Assembly (NCBI RefSeq): GCF_023630255.1
Contig: NZ_JALPRS010000001.1
Location: forward strand, 558,001 to 622,000
DNA length: 64,000 nt
Source: Pontibacter deserti
GTDB taxonomy: Bacteria; Bacteroidota; Bacteroidia; Cytophagales; Hymenobacteraceae
Direction: 5' to 3'
Below the pieces are notes generated by a model. The model did not search any database. It worked only from the letters and a program-made list of their open reading frames with translations, and was not told the DNA's origin. A program made the translations under genes and the position numbers. Positions 58,233-64,000 of the stretch are shown piece by piece. Numbering within the stretch: the stretch's first letter is position 1; each line of letters starts with the position of its first letter.

Positions 58233-61200
58233 TTACTATGTTACTCTTTAAAAAGTAAACACTAAATGTAGTGCCTACTCCCACGCTGCTATCAACTTCT
58301 ACCTTCCCACCAAGCAGCTCTGCCTGTGTTTTAACTAAGTATAATCCAAGGCCTTTGCCTGCTATACCCGGATGGAATCTTTTATAAAGTCCAAAGATTC
58401 TATCCTTCTCTTTTTGTATATCAATTCCCAGGCCAGTATCGCTGATCTGTAAGCAAATATACTCATCAATTACAAAAGATTTCAACTTAAGGTGCAACTT
58501 TCTGCTGTTATCACGATATTTTAAAGCATTCGAGATAAGATTTAATAAAATGCTCTGTACATAACTTTTAATGGTAACTATAGCAGGTGCCTGATCAAAG
58601 TCGCTCTCAATGGTTGCATCTGCTTCCTTTATTTCTTCTGACAACGTGGCGACAATGTGCTGTAAAACATCTGAGAAATAAACTTTTTCTTTTACATCCT
58701 GCAATTCGCTGCGCAAGGTTAACAGTTCGTTCAGATCCCTTATAGTACTGTCGAGGAGCCGGGCAGATTTAAACATATTATCTATTACCCGTTTATTGAT
58801 AGGGGCATCAGGCTTATTTTTATCATAGATAGAGGTTAGTCCCAGAATATTGGCAATAGGTGCACGTAGGTTATGCGACACAATGTAAGCGAATTGTTGC
58901 AGGTTGTTGTTCTGGTTAATGAGTTGGGCGTTTAATTCTTCCCGTTTAGCTTCGGCTACCTTAAGCTGTGTTACATCGGCGGCGGCTCCATCCATTCTTA
59001 TCAGTTGCCCGTTGGCATCCAGCGTAGCAGAAAGACTAACAAATAACCATTTTACTTTATGCTTACTATCAAATATCCGTACTTCATACTGTGCCTTCTT
59101 ACCCTCAAATAAACCCCTTAAAGCTTCCTCTACTCTATGCAAGTCTTGCGGGTACACAAACTTAGACCAATTAGCTATATTGCCAATAAATTCTGAAGCA
59201 GTGAAGCCAAGCATTTCATAGCATTGCGGACTTATATAGGTAACATTTAGATCGGAATCCATTGAGAAAACTATCTCAGGTATGTTTTCAAGTATAGATT
59301 GCAACAGGTTTTTGGTTTCAGTTATTTCCTGCTCTGATATTTTACGTTCGGTAATATCCTGTATAGTGCCTGAAAGCCGGAACACCTTACCTTGTTCATC
59401 TTTAAAGACTTCACCGATCTGAATTACCTGGCGTTCTTCGCCAGTGGGTGTAATAACACGATGTTCCAGCTCTACTGGTTCTCCTGTTATCCTGGCCTGT
59501 GCATAGGCTTCCGATACCATGGCTTTATCGTCAGGATGCACGAGCTGGTATACTGATGCAGGTGTTGGTTTAAAGGTGTCAGGAGTAACACCATAGATTT
59601 TGTATAAATTGTCTGACCACGTTATTCTTTCTTTGTAGATATCATATTCCCAGCTACCTACGTGGCTAAGCTCCTGTGCGCGAGCTAACTGCATCTGGCT
59701 GTGCTTTATACTTTCCAGGTTTAGTTTTTGCTCTGTTATATCTTCTATACTGAGTGCAACAGCAAGTACCTGGTGTTCTTGGCCGAATACTGGTCTGAAG
59801 GCAACTTCGTGCCAGATGCCGGCATTGTTTGTTTCAAACACTGTAGTTTCTCCTTCAAAGGCTTTTTTATGGCTTGCTATAGTTGAGTTTACCTGGTCTA
59901 GCGTTACAAAAGACAGAATGCTCTCTCCGGAACGTAAGGTTTTGAGCTGAAGAGCTTTCACCTCGTCGGCAGCCTTCGTATTAAAGGCGATAATTTTTAA
60001 CTGTGAATCTAAAAGATAAATGGCCTGCGGAGAACTGTTTAACAGATAACGTAAGTTTGCCTCACTTGCCAAAAGCTTTTCCTGCACTTCTTTCTGAGAA
60101 GTAATATCGATAAGTGTACCGTTCCAGATAACTATACCATTGAATTTGCGCGATGGCAAACTATGCCCTCTGAGCCACTTATACTTTTGTTGTTCTTCGT
60201 GCCATGCCCTAAATTCGAGCTCCCAGGGAATCATGTTATGGTAAGAATCCAGAATTGAATCCCATAAAATTTTTACATCATCGGGGTGTACGGTTCTGAA
60301 AATGACATTAGCATCAGCTTTTATTTCTTCAGGACTAATGTTAAATAAATCCAGAATACCTTCGCTTACAAACGGAAAAGTAAACCGCATCTGCTCATCT
60401 AACTGGAACTGGTAAACCGCGCCAGGTATACTCGAGCTTACTTCTATTAACTGCTTTTCACGGTGCTCTAATTTCCTGATCGCTTCTACACGCGCATCAA
60501 TATTAATCGCTACAACAACTCTTGGTTGTATATCCCCCTGTGCCGGTAATCCATGTGACTTGATATCTACATAAAAGGTACTACCATCTTTCCGTAGATG
60601 CTTCCAGTTATCACTAAAACTGAAGTTTGCATCAATATGGGAAAGTATATCTTTTAACAAGGATTTCTGTTCTTCAGGCTGAAGGTCTGAAATAGTAAGG
60701 TTCAGGAACTCGTCACGCGTATAGCCATACTCCTGCAACGCAGCTTCGTTTACTTCTAAAATGTGTAGCGTATCAGTATCAAACACCCACATAGGTATTG
60801 CAATGTTTCGGAACAGCGACCTGTAAATTGACTGACTCTCGCTGAGTGCGCTCTTTAGTTGTTTTCTTTCCCGTATTTCAGAGTCTAGTATAGCATTGTG
60901 ATACCGGACTTGCTGCAACACTTTCCGGACAAAGTATGCAGCAACAACTGTTACCAGTAGAGCAGCCAACAGCAGCAGGTTGTAATTCCGGATGGTGGAA
61001 TCTATAGTATGCAAGGCTTCGGTGCCACGTTTGCGTGTATTTACACTTATGGTATCACCAAGTTTATTAAGGTAGAGCTGATGTAATTTGAAAGCAGGAA
61101 ATAACTTACGGTTTTCGAGCAACTGGGCTTCGCCATTCTTTTTCTGCCGGCTCAGCAATATTATCTGATCGATTATAGAAGTGTATTGCTGGCGGTTATC

Positions 61201-61584
61201 AATGTAGTTCTGAACCAATACCTTTCGGCTGGGCACATAAATTAACTCTTTGAGTGTTGCCATGTCAGCCCTGATAGCAGCATCTATCTGTTTTATTTGT
61301 TTCTCCAGGCTAGCCATGGTGGTGGTGTCAGTTGTCTGCAGGTGCCTTACAGTTGCATTATAAATAAGGTCCTCATTGTTATGCAGCTTGTTTATAAGCT
61401 CCAGCCTGTACAGTGCATCAGAAACCATATCGTTATAGTTTTCCTGCACTTTGCGGGCAGCCAGGTAAGAATAAGCACTGATTACAAGCAATGTAATAGC
61501 CAGAACAGCAAATGCAATGGCAGTATACCTGGTTATATTGGTATGATGCGGAACTGGTGTCTCATCTGCTAGCCTGGACTTCAT
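58201..61584 (-). CDS. multi-PAS sensor histidine kinase
   Basis: An 1127-residue kinase. TM helices near 20-42 and 208-225 bracket an extracytoplasmic CHASE3-like helical domain. Five PAS domains follow: about 245-365, 380-500, 505-625, 630-755 and 760-885, several with PAC signatures such as DITERK, DITEQK and DITSQK. HisKA has H904 in IVSHNLRAPIANILGL. The ATPase domain ends with NLISNALKYRD, DTGLGI and GKGLGLYLVKTQAELLGG. PAS signals (redox, light, small molecules) cannot be named. It forms an operon with the CheY-like regulator. Confidence 0.92.
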   Translation of the reverse strand: MKSRLADETPVPHHTNITRYTAIAFAVLAITLLVISAYSYLAARKVQENYNDMVSDALYRLELINKLHNNEDLIYNATVRHLQTTDTTTMASLEKQIKQIDAAIRADMATLKELIYVPSRKVLVQNYIDNRQQYTSIIDQIILLSRQKKNGEAQLLENRKLFPAFKLHQLYLNKLGDTISVNTRKRGTEALHTIDSTIRNYNLLLLAALLVTVVAAYFVRKVLQQVRYHNAILDSEIRERKQLKSALSESQSIYRSLFRNIAIPMWVFDTDTLHILEVNEAALQEYGYTRDEFLNLTISDLQPEEQKSLLKDILSHIDANFSFSDNWKHLRKDGSTFYVDIKSHGLPAQGDIQPRVVVAINIDARVEAIRKLEHREKQLIEVSSSIPGAVYQFQLDEQMRFTFPFVSEGILDLFNISPEEIKADANVIFRTVHPDDVKILWDSILDSYHNMIPWELEFRAWHEEQQKYKWLRGHSLPSRKFNGIVIWNGTLIDITSQKEVQEKLLASEANLRYLLNSSPQAIYLLDSQLKIIAFNTKAADEVKALQLKTLRSGESILSFVTLDQVNSTIASHKKAFEGETTVFETNNAGIWHEVAFRPVFGQEHQVLAVALSIEDITEQKLNLESIKHSQMQLARAQELSHVGSWEYDIYKERITWSDNLYKIYGVTPDTFKPTPASVYQLVHPDDKAMVSEAYAQARITGEPVELEHRVITPTGEERQVIQIGEVFKDEQGKVFRLSGTIQDITERKISEQEITETKNLLQSILENIPEIVFSMDSDLNVTYISPQCYEMLGFTASEFIGNIANWSKFVYPQDLHRVEEALRGLFEGKKAQYEVRIFDSKHKVKWLFVSLSATLDANGQLIRMDGAAADVTQLKVAEAKREELNAQLINQNNNLQQFAYIVSHNLRAPIANILGLTSIYDKNKPDAPINKRVIDNMFKSARLLDSTIRDLNELLTLRSELQDVKEKVYFSDVLQHIVATLSEEIKEADATIESDFDQAPAIVTIKSYVQSILLNLISNALKYRDNSRKLHLKLKSFVIDEYICLQISDTGLGIDIQKEKDRIFGLYKRFHPGIAGKGLGLYLVKTQAELLGGKVEVDSSVGVGTTFSVYFLKSNIVNEHIKESNFN

Positions 61585-61955
61585 AGCCTTAATGTTTAGT
61601 GCGGCCGGATTTTAATAGTTAGTTACATTACTGGTAAGCTGGTGGTTGTGAGTTACTTCTTCTGGTTAAGGTATATCTTACTTTAAAGTAACAGGCTAAG
61701 TTGGGTACGCTTTCCATTTATTTGGTAAATAATTAAATGATGACCTGAACTTAGCTTACAAGTTGCACAATAGCCGATATACGCTTCTAAACCTCCTTTT
61801 AAAAATAAAGAAATCCGGTTGTAAGAACCTTAGATGTCGAAGAAATTGTGCCGGAGCAGGGATTACCCAAAAATCTGTAAATCATAGGAACAAATGTGTA
61901 ACAGCTACGGGGTGGAGTGTGTGTAAATTTGTAAAGTGATAAAAGCAGAACACGA
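61585..61955. other. 371-bp divergent promoter region
   Basis: No gene. It contains the perfect 14-bp palindrome TTACTTTAAAGTAA (61678-61691), about 95 bp upstream of the kinase start, and a TAAATTTG -7 box (61924-61931) before copA. The remainder shows nothing identifiable. Confidence 0.5.
61924..61931 (+). promoter_or_regulatory. -7 promoter box of copA
   Basis: TAAATTTG fits TAnnTTTG exactly and lies 24 bp before the ATG at 61956. No clear TTG was found at the -33 position. Confidence 0.5.
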
Positions 61956-64000
61956 ATGGCAACATTAACACATACCAACTATGAAAAAGCTACCTACCCG
62001 GTAGAAGGAATGACCTGTGCCTCCTGTGCATCAAGTATAGAAAGCATGCTGCGTGCCCGTGAAGGCGTAGCAGAGGCCAGTGTGAACTTTGCCGGTAAAA
62101 GTGTGCAGGTAGTTTACGAACCGGACCTGGTTAACCCAAGCCAGTTGCGTGAAACGGTACAGGAAATAGGTTTTGACATACTGATAGAAACCCAGACGCA
62201 GGAACAACTGGAAGAGCGTGAGGCAAAAGCGATCAAAGCCCTGAAAATTAAAACAATTGTGGCCGGTGTGTTGGCTCTGCCGGTTTTTATATTGGGCATG
62301 TTCTTTCATGGGGTCTTTACATGGGGCAACTGGGCCATGCTAATACTTACCACACCTATACTTCTGTGGGCTGGACAGCGGTTCTTTACAGGAGCATGGG
62401 CACAAGCAAAGCATGGCCGCGCCAATATGGATACCTTGGTAGCACTGAGTACAGGTATAGCCTTTGTGTTCAGTGTGTTTAATACCCTGTATCCTGCATT
62501 CTTCCTGAGCAGAGGTCTAATGCCACACGTTTACTACGAAGCTGTAGCGGTAATCATAGCTTTTATACTTTTAGGAAAGTACCTGGAAGAAGGAGCTAAA
62601 AACAGAAGCTCTGAAGCTATTAAAAAGCTGATGGGTTTGCAGCCCAAAACAGTGCGTATACTCCGGGATGGTGCTGAGCTGGAGATAAAAATTGAAGAAG
62701 TACGGGTAGGAGACAGGGTGGTGTTATTGCCCGGCGACCGCGTACCTGTGGATGGTGAAGTAGTAGCCGGTACCACTTACCTGGATGAAAGTATGCTGAG
62801 CGGCGAACCATTGCCGGTGCAGAAACAGCCCGGTGATAAGGTGTTCGCCGGAACTATAAACCAGAAAGGTAGCGTGCAGCTTACAGCCGTAAAGACTGGC
62901 GGCGAAACCATGCTGGCGCACATCATAAAAATGGTGCAGGAAGCGCAGGGCAGCAAGGCGCCTGTACAAAAGCTGGTAGATAAGATAGCCGGAATTTTTG
63001 TGCCAATCGTGCTGGGTATAGCTATACTCACCCTAGTGTCCTGGATCGTATTGGGTGGTGAAGCATACTTAACGGAAGGTTTCTTGTCGATGATTTCGGT
63101 ACTGGTAATTGCCTGCCCTTGTGCCCTTGGCCTGGCAACGCCTACTGCCATAATGGTAGGAGTAGGCCGTGGTGCTGAAAATGGTATACTTATAAAAGAT
63201 GCTGAAAGCTTGGAGCGCGCCCATGAAGTGAATGCTGTTATACTTGACAAAACCGGAACTATAACCCAGGGTAAGCCAACAGTAACGGATGTGATCTGGG
63301 CCAGTGATGTGCAGGATGCAAAACAACTGGAAGTATACTTTTATGCCATGGAAGCGCAGTCGGAGCACCCGATAGCGCAGGCAGTTTATACTTACTATAA
63401 AGAAGCTGGTTTGCAGGTGCAGCAGCCGGATTATTTCAGCAGCCTGACAGGTATGGGAATAGAAGCTGATTTTAAAGGCAGACGCTACTATGCCGGTAAT
63501 CATAAACTACTGCAGCAGCATGGTATTGAAATATCTGAGGAACTGGCATCCACAACTATAAAGCTGCAGGAGGATGCTAAAACGATAATCTATTTTGCAG
63601 ATGAGCAACGCGCACTGGGTGTGTTTGCAGTAGCAGACCCTATAAAAGAAACTGCTGCTCAGGGTATAAAAGCCATGCAGGAGGCTGGTCTGGAAGTATA
63701 CATACTGACCGGTGATAACAAGCAGACAGCTGCTGCGGTGGCCCGACAAGTTGGTATAAGAAATTACCAGGCAGAGCTAATGCCAAATGATAAAGCCGAT
63801 TTTGTTAAGCAACTGCAGTCGGAAGGTAAGCATGTAGCCATGGTGGGGGATGGTATAAACGATGCACAAGCTCTAGCCACTGCCGATATAAGTATAGCCA
63901 TGGGGCAGGGCACTGACATTGCCATGGATGTAGCAGGTATTACACTGATGCGTTCTGAACTGATCCAGGTAGCGGCAGCCATAAAATTATCCAGAGCTAC
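61956..64000 (+). CDS. copA: copper-translocating P1B-type ATPase (partial, cut at window end)
   Basis: Exports Cu(I) across the inner membrane using ATP. The first 681 codons are present. One N-terminal HMA domain with MTCASC (C21, C24) lies at residues 12-78. Hydrophobic helices follow, then VAVIIAFILLGKYLE, the actuator motif SGEPLPV, the metal-channel motif CPC at 387-389 (VIACPCALGLATPTA), phosphorylation site DKTGT (D431), and GDGINDAQALATADISIAMGQG near residues 632-650. All P1B-1 hallmarks up to the hinge are seen; the last helices are outside the window. It starts a transcript with a good -7 box. Confidence 0.95.
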   Translation, partial: MATLTHTNYEKATYPVEGMTCASCASSIESMLRAREGVAEASVNFAGKSVQVVYEPDLVNPSQLRETVQEIGFDILIETQTQEQLEEREAKAIKALKIKTIVAGVLALPVFILGMFFHGVFTWGNWAMLILTTPILLWAGQRFFTGAWAQAKHGRANMDTLVALSTGIAFVFSVFNTLYPAFFLSRGLMPHVYYEAVAVIIAFILLGKYLEEGAKNRSSEAIKKLMGLQPKTVRILRDGAELEIKIEEVRVGDRVVLLPGDRVPVDGEVVAGTTYLDESMLSGEPLPVQKQPGDKVFAGTINQKGSVQLTAVKTGGETMLAHIIKMVQEAQGSKAPVQKLVDKIAGIFVPIVLGIAILTLVSWIVLGGEAYLTEGFLSMISVLVIACPCALGLATPTAIMVGVGRGAENGILIKDAESLERAHEVNAVILDKTGTITQGKPTVTDVIWASDVQDAKQLEVYFYAMEAQSEHPIAQAVYTYYKEAGLQVQQPDYFSSLTGMGIEADFKGRRYYAGNHKLLQQHGIEISEELASTTIKLQEDAKTIIYFADEQRALGVFAVADPIKETAAQGIKAMQEAGLEVYILTGDNKQTAAAVARQVGIRNYQAELMPNDKADFVKQLQSEGKHVAMVGDGINDAQALATADISIAMGQGTDIAMDVAGITLMRSELIQVAAAIKLSRA

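Noticed and set aside
1-64000. tRNA, rRNA, insertion sequence or prophage
   Set aside because: No cloverleaf-like T-loop sequence, transposase, integrase or phage protein was found on reading both strands.

Overview
The window looks like a chromosomal segment of a Bacteroidota member, most likely order Cytophagales and a Pontibacter/Hymenobacter-like relative (inference). The reasons are a type IX secretion (T9SS) sorting domain, many PorT-type outer-membrane barrels, many lipoproteins with a short signal peptide and a late Cys, TAnnTTTG-type -7 boxes, weak Shine-Dalgarno sequences, and an arsenosugar gene set. No rRNA, tRNA, CRISPR array, insertion sequence or prophage was seen. Most of it is ordinary core and envelope gene content.

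Layout. 0.2-6.1 kb: a DUF1801 gene, a CDF metal exporter, an OmpR-type two-component system, then a SulP anion/bicarbonate transporter with a beta-carbonic anhydrase. A four-unit 11-bp direct repeat between the kinase gene and sulP suggests that the regulator controls the operon. 6.2-11.5 kb: a barrel protein, a very repetitive Gly/Ser/Tyr protein, a lipoprotein and topoisomerase III. 11.6-16.2 kb: a glycosyltransferase, two tandem metallophosphoesterase lipoproteins with a shared hairpin just before each start codon, small membrane proteins and a DUF218 protein. 16.2-20.4 kb: an aldehyde dehydrogenase and a four-gene arsenosugar-type operon (AhpD-like, ArsS radical SAM, rhodanese, TIGR04282-type transferase). 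20.4-26.7 kb: an L,D-transpeptidase, a lipoprotein, a DUF2461 gene and a three-gene glycosyltransferase operon. 26.8-35 kb: Bcp peroxidase, a ceramidase-like lipoprotein, Tex and three barrel genes.

35.1-37.9 kb holds two paralogous lipoproteins alternating with an HExxH protease and a 66-residue protein. Good sigma-54 (-24/-12) promoter matches lie before the protease and the small protein. 37.9-51.5 kb: an M28 peptidase, SDR, NUDIX, GH3 glycosidase, rhomboid protease, 3D-domain protein, HD protein, fatty acid hydroxylase, Spy-like protein, nucleoid-associated protein, a barrel and lipoproteins. 51.7-56.1 kb: a second kinase/regulator pair divergent from a T9SS cargo gene, with TTTAAC direct repeats at 10-11-bp phase on both sides of the intergenic region. 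56.1-64 kb: a small membrane protein with a natural His tail, a disordered protein, an HMA-AraC fusion regulator, a five-PAS hybrid-free kinase with a CheY-like partner, and a copper P-type ATPase cut by the window end.

Two features run through the window. The word ASTATA/TATAST (especially TATACTT and TATAGTT) is much more frequent than base composition predicts, inside and outside genes. Several intergenic hairpins are unusually long perfect palindromes of 22-24 bp, three of which share one core. The best candidates for new biology are the two direct-repeat regulatory arrays, the sigma-54 lipoprotein/protease island, the Gly/Ser/Tyr protein and the phosphoesterase leader hairpins.
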